In this document: positions 17,201-32,200 of the stretch, one piece after another
Layout: the number at the start of each line of letters is the position of its first letter
How positions within the stretch are numbered: the stretch's first letter is position 1
Origin: Verrucomicrobiia bacterium
Lineage (GTDB): Bacteria; Verrucomicrobiota; Verrucomicrobiia; Limisphaerales; DASXHY01
NCBI GenBank assembly: GCA_035629175.1
Contig: DASPIL010000103.1
Location: forward strand, 144,755-208,754
Direction of reading: 5' to 3'
DNA length: 64,000 nucleotides
Notes under the pieces: model-generated
The model's input: only the letters and a program-made list of their open reading frames with translations
Databases searched by the model: none
Told to the model about the DNA's origin: nothing
Made by a program: the position numbers and the translations under genes

Positions 17201-20200
17201 ACGGACCGCTGGCGCCCGGCAAATACCGTTTCACGGCAACGACTGCCATTCGCGATCAGTTTGGCAACACCCCCTCTGCGCCCTTCGTACGCTTCTTCAC
17301 GATCGCGCCCTTGCAGGGATTCGTGCAGGAGAACCGCCGCACCAACGGGGTTTCAACGACATCGCTCAGCTTGAACGCCAGCAATCGGCTCGATGGGTCG
17401 TTCGGCATCAGCAGTTCGACATCGGTCGGCAGCAATCCGTATTTTGTCACGAAGGCTGATTTCAACAGCGATGGGAAACTCGATCTGATCACGGCAAACT
17501 GGTCGGCGTCGGGAGTCAGTGTATTGACCAACAACGGCAAAGCCGGATTCACACTGCTGACTAATATTCCAACAGGCAACAACGCGGCGAGTGTTGTCGC
17601 CGCCGATTTCAACAACGACGGCAAGGCCGATTTTGCTGTGGCGAATTATGGGGCGGGAACAGTGACGGTCCGCATGGGCGATGGACTGGGTGGATTTTTG
17701 CTGGCGACCAATCTCGGAGGTTTCAGCAATCCGTGGAATCTGACGGCCAATGATTTCAACCGGGACGGAATCCTCGACCTGGCTGTGCCGGGATACGGCA
17801 ATGGGAACCTGACCATTGTATTCGGAACAGGCAGCGGGTTGTTTACCAATGCAATGACCTATGCGATCGGCAGCGGCCCGGAAACGGTTCGCGCTGGCGA
17901 CCTGAACGGAGACACGAATCCCGACCTGGTTGTGGCGCGCTACAACGGCGCGAGCTTTGCCGTATTGCTGGGAGGATCCAATGGCGTCTTCACCGCGCTC
18001 ACGAACGTTCCTGCCGTGTCCAATCCCCGATACGCCGGGCTTGCAGACGTGACGGGCGACGGTGACCTGGACGCCGTGCTGGTGAACAACGGCAATTTCC
18101 TCAGTGTCTATCCGGGGAATGGCGATGGCACATTCGGGACCCGCACCGATTACAACATCGGCAGCAGCGACACCTACCAGGTTGAGATGGCTGACATTAA
18201 CAACGATTCAGCGCTGGACCTGTTGATTCCTGCGTATGGTGCCAACCGGCTGATGACGATGTTGAACAATGGGGACGGCACGTTTGGCAACGTGTTGAAC
18301 TACGCGAACGTTGGTGGAAATCCGATCTCGCTCGTGACTGGCGATTTCAACAACGACGGGCTGCTGGACATTGTGACGTCGAGCTGGAGCAGTTACATCA
18401 CGGTTCTGCTTGGACAGGATACCGAAGGCCTGCAACTCGACCCTGCGACGGGAGTGCGGATCGCCGCCGCGCGCGGCAATCTTGCGGACAGTTCAGACCT
18501 TGCGTACTGGACCTTCAGTGCGGACGCCCACGATCGGCTGTTCATCGCAGCAGAAAATCCGCGTGATCCGGCAAGTTCGCAAATCCTATATCGCATCTAT
18601 CACCCCGACGGTACGCAGTGGACGTTTTTTTATACCGATGGAAACGGCCGGGGGCAGATCAGCCTCGTGGTTCCACATGCGGGCACCTACACCATTCGAG
18701 CGGAACAAAGCCAGGCTTACACGGGTGAATATCGCCTGCGTGTCTCGCTGGCCCGGCCGCCCATGCAGCTCGAGAGCGAGGCGAACGACACGATCGCGAC
18801 GGCGAACGCGCTGACGTTTGATCTGAGCGCGGGACAGCGCGCGGCGAGTGTGCTTGGATATTTAAGTTCGGCCGATGGCAACGGCGACTTTTTTCAACTC
18901 GGAAACCTTGCGGCCGGGACCGAAATCCGATTGAACACCACGCGTCCCGCCAACAGCCGCCTGGCACCGGGAATAGAAATTTATGACAGCGCTGGGACGC
19001 TGCTGACGAACTTGTTTCCGGGACAGACGAATCTCAGCTACACGGTTGCTTCAGGAGCGGGCGGCGCGTATTTCAGCCGTGTGCTTCCGTCGTATCCTGC
19101 GCAAGTCAGCTTCCGAACGAATGCCCTCCTGTTCAATGGCGCCAACCAATATGTGAACCTCGGAAATTGGTCGCCTGGAAATCGATGGACGTTGCAGGCC
19201 TGGGTGATGCCCACATCGCTCGCCTCGGGCCGGCGCAGCATTGTTGGCGGTGCGGGGGGGTGCGCGGATTGGACGATCGTCATGCAGTCGGGACGTTTTG
19301 GCGTGAACGTGCGGGGTCCCGCGAATTGTGACATTGCGTATCTCGCTCCGACTTCGGCCGTTCCCAACACGTGGTACCATGTCGCGGGCACGACCGATGG
19401 CACAAATGCTTACCTGTATGTAAACGGAGTGCTCCAGGCAAGCGGGCCTGTGGACGTGAACTACAGCCCATATGCGGGTTCGACGCGAATCGGCGGCGAA
19501 GCGTGTTGCAATGGATATTTCCCAGGCATCATCCAGGAAGTCGCCATATGGAGCCTGACCCGCACGCAGGGTGAAATTGCGGCAACTATGAACAGCGGTT
19601 TCGTCGGAACGGAAACGGGGCTTGCGGGCTACTGGCCGCTGCAGACCGGTTCAGGCACGACGGCGTTCGACCTTAGCCCCAATGCACGCCATGGCAACTT
19701 CGTAAACACTCCTGCGTGGCACCGCGTTGGTCCACCTGGTTCCCTCCCCAACGGCATTTTGCAACAGTACGTCCTCAACATTGGCCTGCTGAACACCATT
19801 CCTCCACAGGTGGTTGCCGTCAGCCTTCCCCCTCAAGGCGGCGTTTCATCGGATCTCATTGATCGATTTACAGTCACATTTTCGCAGGACATGCTCGCAT
19901 CAAGCGTGACGAACCCTGCGAATTACGAGTTGCGGTTCGCGGGCGGAGACGGTGCGTTCAGCACGGGCGACGATCAGATTCGCAATCTCGCAAACTCGCC
20001 TGTGTATGCTTCAGGCACAAACGCGAGCTTCCTCGTCCCGGATGGTCCGCTTCAGGCGGGGCTCTACCGATTCACCGTGCGGACAAATCTCACGGACCCT
20101 GCGGGGACTCCGATTGCGGCGGCTTACGTTCGCACCTTTGCCGTTACGAACGTGGCTGGGCTGGTGCTTGAAAATCGACTGAATGACACCTTCGGCGGTG

Positions 20201-23200
20201 GGACCTCGCTGAGCGCGAATTCGTCGAATGTCTTCGATGGATCGTTTGTGTTTGGGCCGACGACCGGCGTGGGATCCTGCATCGAGCGCATTGCGTCAGC
20301 GGACCTGAACGCCGACGGGAATCCCGATGTGGTGGCGGCCTTTTGGTGCACCCACTCGGTGGGGATTCTGATGGGCAACGGCGATGGCACCTTCACGGTG
20401 AAGACGAATTATCCCACAGGAAACAATGCGTGGTCGCTCGTGCTCGGTCATTTCAATGCCGACGCCCATCTCGACCTGGCGGTCGCAAATCATAATTCGC
20501 ACAACGTTACTGTGTTCACGGGCAATGGTGACGGGACATTCCAGGTGCGCACCAACCATGCGACTGGAACGAACCCTTATCACATTGCTGCAGGAGATTT
20601 TAACGGCGACGGAAAAACAGATCTCGCAGTCCCGAACCTCAATAGCGATCACATCAGCATCCTCGTAGGGAACGGCGATGGAAGCTTCCAACCTGCGGTC
20701 AATTATCCCACTGGCGACGGACCCATGTATGTCGCGATTGGTGACGTCAGCGGGGACGGGAAGCCCGACCTTGCGGTCGCCAATTACAATGCGAACACCG
20801 TCAGCCTCTTGCTGGGCAACGGCGATGCGACGTTCGGGAATGCGTTTACCCTGGCGGCCGGAGTGAATCCGCGGACGCTGGTGTTATCGGCGCTCAACGC
20901 AGGGAACGCGCTGGACCTCGCGGTCTTCAACGGTGGAGACAACACCATCAGCGTGATGTTCGGGAACGGCGATGGATCGTTCCAGCCGCGGATCAATTAC
21001 AGCGCGGGAACCTCGGACGGCTACGAGTTGATCGCAGCGGATCTGGATTTAGATGGAGACAAGGACCTCGTTGCAGGCGGTTACAACAACAACGTCGTGT
21101 CCGTCCTCATGAACAACGGCAATGGCTCATTTGGTTCGGCGATTGTTAACAATGTCCTCGCCCGCGCCGTCGGGCTTGCCGTGGACGACTTCAACAACGA
21201 TGGGCGAATGGATATCGCGTTTGGCAGCGACAACGCAAATCACGTGGGCGTCCTTTTGGGCAACGATTCCGAGCTGGTCGTGACCGATCCTGCGACGGGT
21301 CTGCGGATCGCGGCGGGGCGCGGAAATCTTTCGACCGCTGCGGACGCTGACTATTGGAGCTTCAGCGGCCAGGCGGGGGACCTGATGAATATCGCCGCTG
21401 AGAATCCCGGCAATCTGCCCGCTTCAGGATTGCTTTACATCATCTACCGGCCTGGCGACGGGCCGACGCGCAATCAATACTGGACTTACTTTTACACCGA
21501 TTACAACGGACGCGGTCAGATGAATCTCACGTTGCCAACGACTGGCACGTACCAGGTGCGCGTCGAACCTAATTACGAATACTTTGGGGAATACCGTTTT
21601 CGCGTCACGCTCGCGCGCCCGCCTGTTCAATTGGAAACGGAAGGTAACGATACGCTTGCCAACGCCAACTTCCCGGGCTTCGCGTTGAGCGCAGGCCATC
21701 AGACCGCGATGATGCTGGGATACATCGGGAACTACGAATCGGCCGGGGACTTTTTCCGCACGCCGACACTTTCCCCCGGCGCGAGCATCAACCTGAATCT
21801 TTCGCAACCTGCGAGCAGTGGATTATTGGGCGCCGTCTGGATTTACAATTCGGCCGGGGCGGTCGTTGCGCGCTCTGCGGCAACGCAGTCGAACCTGTCT
21901 TATACCGTGCCGAATGGCGGCAGCGGGCCGTATTACGCAGTGGTGTCTGATGTGGGCCCAGGCGCGCCATTCCGGTTCAGCGGCGTCGACGGTTACGCGC
22001 TGCGGATGAATGGGAGCACCGACTACATTGAAGTGACGAATGCTGTTGTTCCGGCCTCCGGCGATTTCACGGTCGAAGCGTGGGCGTACGCCGCAGGCTC
22101 AAGCAGCCATCGTGAAATCATTTCGCAAGGAACCGGCGGCAATGCGTTTTATCTCGGAACCGACGGCAACATTGTTCGTTCTGGCGACAACTGGCAGAAC
22201 ACAGGTGCGTCGTTCCCCTTTAATGGGTGGCATCATTTTGCGCTGGTGAAAAGTTCCACCAACACGTTGCTGTTCATCGACGGGGCGCAGGTCGCCGCCC
22301 GGGGCAGTGCGATCGTGAATCCGTCGGCGACGGGATTCCGTATCGGCCGGCAGTATGGACCGTACAGCGAATATTGGTGGGGCGGAATTGATGAAGTCCG
22401 CGTCTGGAACACGGCGCGTTCGAGCGCCGAGATCGTCAACAATCGCAGCAACCGGCTGACTGGCCTTGAGACCGGATTGGTTGGCTACTGGCGGCTCGAC
22501 GAAGGAACAGGCAGCATGGCTGTTGATTCATCGCCATCCAACCGCGTCAGCCTGGTTCAGGGGAATCCCGTCTGGACCCCGTATGTCGCGGATGCCAGGT
22601 CCCCGGGCATTTTCTCGCAGTACCTCCTGAACATCGACCTTGCAGATTCAAGCCCGGCGGCGGTGGCTTCAGCAACCCTGCCTGGAGCGGGCGCTACGAA
22701 CTTTGGCATTCTCGACGGGTTCTCTCTCACCTTCACGAAGGAAGTGGCTACAAACCTCAGCGTGCTGAATCGCGATGTGCGGCGGTTCAACGGGAAGGCA
22801 TACGTTTTGACGGATGCGGCGATGGACTGGTATTCGGCGGAGACGCAGGCGCGGGCATTGGGAGGACATCTCGCGACAATCAATGATGCGGCCGAGAACG
22901 CGTTCTTGAACCAGGAGTTCAGCAGTGCGGGGAATATTTGGATTGGGCTTACCGACGAAGCACAAAAAGGTGTTTTTGTTTGGGCCAGCGGCGAAGCTTT
23001 TGGGTACACGAATTGGAACGCAGGCCAGCCGCAAAATTCCGCCAACAGGAATTACACGGCGATGATCCCGAGCGGAACCTGGCAGACATTTGCGGTCAAC
23101 AACAACTATCGCGGCGTGATCGAGGTCTTTGGGATGGACAGCGACGGCGATGGCATTCCCGATGTGCTCGATGCGTATCCCAATGATCCTTACAACGTTT

Positions 23201-26200
23201 TTGACCTGCGCCTCGCAGGGCCGGACGGGGTGTTCGACACGGTGGATGACGACGTTTATGAATTGGATCAATCGCTCGCAGCGGACGGCAAAACGCTCAC
23301 CTTCAGCATTCCGGAGGGTCCGCTGCAGCCGGGTTATTATCGTTTCATGGTCAGCACGGCGTTGCGCGATCAATTTGGAAATGCAATCGCCAGCCCCTTC
23401 GTTCGTTACTTCACGGTAGGCAGCGTGCCGGGCCTGGTCCTGGAAAGCCGCACGAACAATACGCCCGCTTCGGCCACTTCCCTGCTCATGAACGAGGATC
23501 CGCCCGGCGTGAGGATCGGAGGCGGACGCGGGGCTCTGTCCAGCAGCGCCGACATAGATTATTGGAGCTTCAGCGGTAATGCCGGGGACCTTCTGAACTT
23601 GGCGACGTTTGTTCCGGGATCGCCCGGTGCAAGCCAGTTGCGGTATCGGGTGATTCGGCCGGACGGTTCGCTCATGCTCGATTATTATCCTGCGTTCAAT
23701 GGTGATGGACAGGCAGAGCGCGTCGTGCTTCCGACGAATGGCGTTTACATGGTTGCTGTTTCGCCGTCCTACAACTTCTTTGGCGAATACCGGTTCCGTG
23801 TCACCATCGCGACGCCGCCGTTGCAGATGGAAACGGAGGAGAACGGCGCACCGGGCACCGCCGATCCGCTGGTGCTTGCGCCTTCGGGCGGAGGAAACGC
23901 GGCGAGCATAGTGGGCAATGTTCGCACGACGCCCGACCTGGATTACTTCAGCCTGGGAACGGTTAGCAACGGCCACAGCATCCTGTTGACTGTGCGTCTG
24001 CCAGCGGGAAGCACGCTCGCTCCGATCGTGAGCGTTTACAGCGTGGACGGATTTTACCAGCCTGAAGCGCCGGGCGGACGCAGCGATGACGCCACGGCCA
24101 ACGTGCCCATCGCGGCGACTGCAAGCTACATCGCCGTCATCCGCGCAGCGAACGGCACAGGGGGTTTGTTGGATCAATACGTCCTCGACGTCAACGTCGT
24201 GCCCACGGCAAACCTGAGTTATCCCAATTTGATCGTCTCCGCGGTGACTCCGCCAGCCGGGGCAAATATTCAAAGCGGGCAGACGGTGAGCTACTCGTAC
24301 AGTGTGCAGAACATTGGAAACCTGGCCACAACAGCGGGCAATTGGGTGGATCGGGTGGTGTTGTCAACGGATCTCACGATGGGCAACGCCGATGACATTG
24401 CGCTCGGTTTCTTCCCGCACACCGGTGTTCTCGCACCTGGCAGCACGTACCTTGTCACCAATAGCATCGCGTTGCCGCAGGGGATTGCCGGTGATTTCTA
24501 CGTGATTGTTCAGGCCGATGCGGGGAACGCGGTGAATGAGTATCTGTTTGAAGGCGACAACATCACGGGCTCCGCCACTTCCTTCCACGTCGCACTGCCG
24601 CCCTATCCTGATCTTGTCATCGAGGACCTGAATGTCACCGGCCCGGACGCAGGACAAAACTATGTGATCACCTGGAAGACCGCCAATCGCGGCACCGGCA
24701 GCGCGCCGGGTGGGTTCTTCGAACGGACGATTGTCAGGAATCAGACAACGGGCGACATGCTGGTAAATGCCGAGCCGATTGTGGCGGCGGCACTGGCGCC
24801 GAACAGTGTCCTGTCGCACACGCAAAATGTTGTCGCGACGATTGCCGGAACTTATCAGGTGCAGATCATTGTGGATTCCCAGAGCCACGTGTACGAGTTC
24901 AATGCCTCTGGAAACGCTGCCGCTGAAGCGAACAACACGGCTTTGGGAGGGTTCCAGATTGTTGCGCCTTACACCGTCAGCCTGTTTTCAAATCCAGCGG
25001 GCGCCGGGAATCTGAGCGGCGGCGGAACGTTTCCGTCGGGAACGACTGTGCTGGTCACCGCCACGCCGAACACAAGCGTTCTTCCATACCAGTTCGTGAA
25101 CTGGACTGAAGGCGGCGCAGTGCAGAGTGGCAGCAGCAACTTCTTTTTCGTGATCACGCGCGACCGGACACTCACCGCGAATTTCACTCTGCCCACTTAT
25201 CAGATCAGTTCTTCGAACAATCCTGCCGTGGCAGGCAGCGTCAGCGGCCAGGGCACATTCTTTTATGGAACCACGAACGTGCTGCGCGCGACGCCGGCTT
25301 TCGGCTACCAGTTCACCAACTGGACTGAGAATGGTGCGGTCGTGGGGACCTCGCCCCTGTTCATCAGCGTGGTTCGCAGTAATCGGCTGATTGTTGCGAA
25401 TTACGCGGAAGCCAACACGTTCCACGTGGTGACGACGGCAACGTCCCCAACCAATCTCGTGCAGGTCACTGGAGCGGGAACTTACACCAACGGCCAGCTT
25501 GCCAGCTTCTCGGCTCCGCTTCGCGTGACCAACGCGCCAAACGTTTATACCTTCCTGAATTTCCGAACGAATGGCGTCATCGAGGGGACGAATGCCAGCT
25601 TCAGCCGGGTGTTCTCCACCCTCGATCCCACCAACCTCCACTACGTCGCGCATTATCAGGGCATCAGCATTCTGCCTTTGATCACCAACGTGACGCTGAA
25701 TTTTCCCACGGTGGTTCCCGCCACGAACAACTTCATGGTTCGGGTGCGATTCGATCGCACGATGAACACGAATTTTGTTCCGTTGATTGCGATTACGAAC
25801 ATCGATGGCGGAAACAATCCTTTGGTCCCCGCAGGCGGAACGTGGAGTTCCACCGTCGTGTCGAACGACACGTTCGCCCCGGCGCCGATCACCATCGTCA
25901 GCGGCATGGATGGCACCAACCGCATCTGGGTGTCACAGGCACGCGACCTGAATGGCAATCCATTGGCGCTGACGAACATCGCAACGGTTGTGATTGCCGC
26001 GACGCCTCCGCTCATCAGCCAGGTGCAGTCCTCGCCCGCCACTGTGCAGGCGGCGATCACGTGGAGAACGGATCAACGCTCGACTTCACAGGTGGAATTT
26101 GGCGTTTCGGCCCTTTACGGGAACCTCACGCCGTTGAGCACCGGGCTCGTGACAAATCATTCCGTGACGCTGACGGGATTGCAGCCGCTGACACAGTATC

Positions 26201-29200
26201 ACTTCCGCGTCCGATCGAAGAACACGTTTGGGGTTGAACGCGTGAGCGGCAACTTTACGTTCACCACGCTTGCGGACACGTCTGCGCCGAATACGACGTT
26301 CGTTTCGGGCCCGGCCGAAGGGGCGGTTGTGTGTGCCGTGCCGGTGGTGTTTGGATGGTCAGGCACGGACGACGTCACGCAGTTGGGCAGTTTGCAATAT
26401 TCCTATTCGATCGATGGGGCGCCGTTCTCGGCATTCGCAGGCGCCAATGGCATCAGCTTCCCAAGTCTGCCGGACGGTCCGCACACGCTGCAGGTGCGGG
26501 CGCGTGACGCCGCAGGCAATGTGGATCTCACGCCTGCAGTGCGAAACTTCGCCGTCAACACATCGGGTCCGATTATTTCTGGCACAAGCGTGGCAGCGAC
26601 GAATCCCGGCGTCGCCGTGGTCCGATGGAACACCGATGCGCAATCGAGTTCTCGCGTTGAGTTTGGCCTCAGTGCGGCTTATGGAAACCTGAGTGCATTG
26701 TCCGCGCCGCTCGTGACGAATCACGTCGTAACACTGGCGGGATTGATCCCCGGCACGAACTATCATTACCGCGTGCGCTCGATTGACCAGTGCGGACGCG
26801 AGACATTTTCCGCCAACGGCGTTTTGATCACCGCGCCCGCGCCTGACCTGCTGATCACGTCAGTTCAGGTGCCGGCGTCCGCTTGGACGGGCAGTGGGTT
26901 TGACGTTGCGTGGGCGATTACCAATCGCGGAGCCGGTCTGGCTTCAGGGCCGTGGACGGATCGCGTGTATCTCTGCAGTGCGTCGACACCCTGCACCAAC
27001 CAGTTCCTTGGCGAATTCGCATTCAACGGCACGCTTGCTTCCGGGGCTGCGCTCACCCGCGTGCAAGCCGTCACCATCAATCGCCAGCAGGTCACCGAAG
27101 GAAACTATTTCCTGACGGTCGTAACCGATGCCGGCAACAGCGTTTACGAAGGGCTCCCGAACAGCGCGGCAGAAACGAACAATGCGACATCGTCGAGCGG
27201 CCCTGCCTACGTTCATATCACGCCGTTGCCCGACCTGATCGTCCAGTCAATCTCGGCACCGACCAATGAAGTCTTCTCGGGACAAACGGTGACGATCAGC
27301 TGGTCTGTTCACAATGCCGGGTCGAATTACACGGATGCAACATTGTGGCAGGACCACGTGTTGCTTTACAGCGACGCCGCGCGGACGCAGCTGGTCAGGG
27401 ATTTTGGCCGCTTCCCGAACCAGAGTTATCTCGGGCCCGGCGAATCGTATCAGCAGACAGTCAATGTGACGTTGCCGATTGGAATTTCTGGAAACAATTA
27501 TTTCGTCGTCACGACGGACGTGGCGAACACCGTTCTGGAAACGATCGAAACCAACAATGTTGCCGTGGCTGCTCCTGTTCCGGTGACCTACGTGGCTCCG
27601 GGCTTCCTGCATGTGCAATCGGTTACGGTTGCGCCAGGCCCGCCGACGACTCTTTGGGCGGGCGATCAGCTGACGGTCACCTACACGGTCAAGAACACGG
27701 GCTCGACGGCGATTTCCCCAGCGGTCTCAGGCCGCTGCTGGGATCACGGGCTGGGAATCAGTTCGGTGCCGAGCTGGTTCGGCGCGGAGTTCGCCTACTA
27801 TCACGTAGGTGGCCAATGCGGGCCGGTCGCTCCGGGTGAAAGCTACACCGAAACGAAGGTCATCACGATTCCTCCGTATCTGAGCGGAACAAATTACATC
27901 AGCATCCAGCCCGATCCTCCGTTCTGGCAGCCGGAGGTGGGACGCGACACCGGGATTGCGACGATTGTCATCGCGGAGCCGCCGCCTTCGGATCTCGAAG
28001 TCACCGCGGTGAGCGGACCACCCGCCGCCGCTATTGGCCAGACGATTAACGCAAGCTGGACTGTCTCGAACAATGGCCTGGGCCTGGCTCGGGCGAGCAC
28101 GTGGTACGATCAGGTCTATCTTTCGCCAACTCCTGCCTTTAACCAGGGAACGGCGATTCCCCTGCATTCGGTGTTTCATTCGAGCGGCCTGGATGTGGCG
28201 CAAAGCTACACGGGTAGCGCGCTGGTGTTCGTTCCAAATTCTATCGCGGCCGGGACTTACTATCTGGCGGTAAAGGCGGATCACGCCAATACGGTGTATG
28301 AAGGGCCATGGGAAACGAACAACATCAGTGTCGCCGCGGTGCCCATCGTGCTGTCGAACGCACCCGCCGCGATCCCGGCTGATTTGCAGGTGACAAACAT
28401 TCAGATTCAAACCCCCGCCATCGCCGGTTTGGGCCGCAATGTTTCATGGACCGTAAGAAACCTTGGCGGCGTTGGGACGATTGCCAGCTCCTGGATCGAC
28501 AGTGTTTATCTCTCACCTGATGGAACCCTGGAAAGCGCGACTCTGGTCGGCATGTTCACGCGCAATGGCGCGCTTCAGCCAGCGGGAAGCTACAACCAAT
28601 CGGCGCTCGTCCATATTCCGTCGTGCTTGAGCGGCGACTTCTTCGTGCTTGTGCACACCGACTCGACGAACAGCGTCATTGAGGGTTCGGCGGGCGAGAC
28701 GAACAACGTGCAGGCGTCGGTCAGCCCGGTTGCGGTTTTGCCCACAACGCTCGCCCGATTGAATGTCAGCGCGATGACCGTTCCTCCATCCGCGATCGCG
28801 GGGCAGCCGATGACAATGAGCTACTCCGTCATCAATGCTGGATCCCTGCCCGCGGGCGGCGCGTGGACGGATCTTGTCTATCTCTCGTCGTCTCCGCAGT
28901 TCAACCCGGATTCAGCCCTGTTGCTCGGCGCGGTGCTCAACACCAATGGACTGAGCGGCGGGACGGGCTATACCCGTTCACTCACGAACGTTGTGCCCGT
29001 TTGTGCCGGCGGACCGACCTATGTCTTCGTGGTCACTGACTGGCAGAACGCCGTGAATGGCATTTCGTGCGAAACCAACAGCGTGCTGCGATCCAGCCAG
29101 ACCGTGGCAGTCACTTCGGTTGTTCATCCGAACCTGCAGGCGTTGACCTTGCAGGCGCCGACCAATGTGCTCAGCGGACAGCCGTTCGTCGTCACATGGA

Positions 29201-32200
29201 GCGCGACAAACTATGGTTCGGCGGCTGCGGCGGGGCCGTGGACGGACGCGATCTACCTGGCCCCCACAAACGATCCATCTGCGCTTATGCTGCTGGGCTT
29301 GCGAACCAACACGGCAGCTGTCGCCGCGGGCGGGGCGTATCTCACGAATCTGACAGTGACGGCGCCCCAATGCATGACAGGCGCTGTTCATCTTTATGTC
29401 GTGGTGGACTTCAGCAACCGTGTGAACAGAGCCGAGTGTGATCGCTTGAACTCTCTGGCCGTCTCGACCGAGATTCAGCTGTATCATCCAGACCTCCAAT
29501 TCCTTGGCCTGACAAAGCCCGCCACCGTGACGGGCGGCGTGCCTTTTGGTGTCACCTGGACGGTGTTCAATGGTGGCAATGCACCCGCAAGCGGATCGTG
29601 GGTGGACGTCGTTTATTTCTCCACGAACGCTGCGTTCGGCAGCCAGGCAATCGCGTTGGCGACGAACGTTCGTTCAGCTCCGCTCGCTGCGGGGAATTCC
29701 TATAGCGATTCCGCGACTGTGATGCTGCCCGCCGATGCGGCGGGAGCATACACATTGTTCCTTCGCACAGACGCCTTCGGAACGGTCAATGAATGCAAGG
29801 GTGAGAATGACAACACGATTCCCAGCCTGTTGCAGGTATTCCCGAGCCTGTATTCGGACTTGAGCCTGGGCCGAGTGATCGCGCCCGCGGATGCCATTGC
29901 TGGCCAGCCTGTGACCGTGTCGTGGGGCGTTACCAATGTCGGAACCGCGCCGACGCCGCCGCACCTTTGGTACGACACAGTTTATCTCTCGAAGGATCAG
30001 GTTCTCGATCCCCATACAGATGTGCGGCTTGGTGCTTACCCGCGTCCGGGAGTGTTGGGGGTCGGAGAACATTACGTGCGCTCCCTGGCGATGAACCTTC
30101 CGCCGGGAATCGCGGGCCCATACTTCTTCATCGTGGTTGCAAACAGCAGTGGATTGAACGAATACGGCGCAGCCGCCAACAACGAGGGAGTCACGCCGCT
30201 GGCCACAATCGTCACCATGACGCCACCCGCGGATCTGGGGGTGAGCACGGTTGGCGTGTCGCCTTCATCAGGTTTGCCTGGGACCTCAGTGACAGTGAAC
30301 TGGACGGTAGCCAACCTCTCGACCAATCCGGCAGTGGGCCAATGGACTGACGCTGTCTATCTCTCACCAACTCCGCAGTGGAGTCTGAATTCCACGCTGG
30401 TGGGCGTGAAGCTCCACAACGGCACCGTCAATCCGCAGGGAAATTATTCCGAGAGCCTGACGTTCGCGTTGCCTGCCCTGACGCCGGGCACGTACTACGC
30501 GTTCGTTCGAGCCGATACGCGCAACAACATCCGCGAGTTCAACCTGGGCAACAACCTGCTCGGGTCCGCTGGCGCCATCACGGTCGATGTCCCGCAATTG
30601 ATCATAGGCGTGCCGGTTACCAACACCTTCGTCACGGGGACGGAGCATTATTACAAGGTGTTCGTCGATGCGGGCCAGGCGCTTGCAGTGACGATGACAA
30701 ATGCTTCCGCAGCGAACGCGAACGAGGTGTACCTCCGTTATGGCGCGCTGCCGAGCCTTGGGAATTACGATTACGCTTACGAAAATCCGCTGTCGCCGAA
30801 CCAGCGCGTTGTGGTCCCGGCAACACAGGCCGGCTGGTATTATGTGCTGACGCGCGGGGCGAGCGTTCCTGTGCCGCCCGAGCTGGCGGTCATCCAGGCT
30901 GAGTTGATTCCGTTCAGCATCAGCAGTGTTTCGCCGGACCGCATTGGAGACGCCGGCCAGGTAACCGTGACCGTTGACGGAGCGCGCTTCCAACCCGGCG
31001 CAACTGTTCGCCTTGTTGGCAGTGGCGGGACGATTCCAGCCAATGAAATGAGGTTTGTGGATGGATCACGCGTCAAAGCGCGGTTCCATTTCAATGGCGC
31101 CCCGCGCGGAACCTACAACGTCGTGCTTGAGAATCCCGACCTTGGAACCGTCACGGCGACCAATGGAATTACAATTGAGGCGAGCACGGGCATTTCGCTC
31201 CTGCTGAACACGGGTGGCAACAGCACGCCGCGCGCTGGGACGCGATGGGATGTCCCGGGCACCGTCGTTAATATCGGAAATATTGATGCGCCGTATGTCA
31301 CTGTGATTGGAGCGTTCCAAGGCCAGACGAAGATGGGCTTCAACCGCGAGGCGGATACATTCCCGCGCCAATCGGACTACCCGGAGGCCGACTGGTTCAA
31401 CGATTCGCCCACGGCAAAGTTCGTGGACAGCGCCACGCATGACTGCTTCTGGATCCGTGACCTTGAGGCCGGGGGACAGGAATCGTTCGTATGGCGCATT
31501 CCCAACGCGCCGTTCGGTCCATTCCAATACATGTTGCTGGCACGCGGCCGCACTGCCGATGAGATGGCCGCGTATCTCGCGACCTACGCTGAATTCCTGC
31601 GTGGAGCGACTGCCTTCATCGACCTGGCCGCGGTTCAACCGGAAGTTTCGTCGCTGGCCGATGACCCCGCAGCGTGGCAGGCGTTTTATCGCAGCAACCT
31701 CGTTGCGAGCGGCCTGGTCGACGGCGACGAAGCCGGGTGGTATGGATTGGCGAGCCGCGATTTCCTGGCCTTGAATGATCAGGCGAAGAGGAGCTGGTTC
31801 TCGGCGGCTTTGGCGGGCGGCATTACCAATCAGCTGGCCTGCAGTTTCACAGGCACCAATGGAGCGCCTTGCCTGCTGCTCGATCTCACCGCCGATATCG
31901 CGTACCTGTGGGTTTCCACATACACGATCATGGCGCAGGGCGGAGCAGGCACGATGAGTCTGGGCGGTTCCGGCGCGGTGTTCTTCGATCGAACCAACTT
32001 CATGGGCGGACAGACATTACCAATCCCGCCGGGCAGCTATACGCTGTCACAGCTGCAGACATTCGGATTCACGAACGACTGGGCTTCATCGGTGCAGTTC
32101 CCGGGCGGATGGAGTGTCATCATGTATTCGGGTGACAACTTCACAGGAACGAATTGGGTGCTGTTCTCGAACACGACGAACTTCTCGCAGTTGGTCCCGA

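Noticed and set aside
22669..24273. 534-codon minus-strand frame
   Set aside because: Antisense to the giant gene; similar shadow frames at 33010-34479, 14392-15327 and elsewhere show the same compositional cause.
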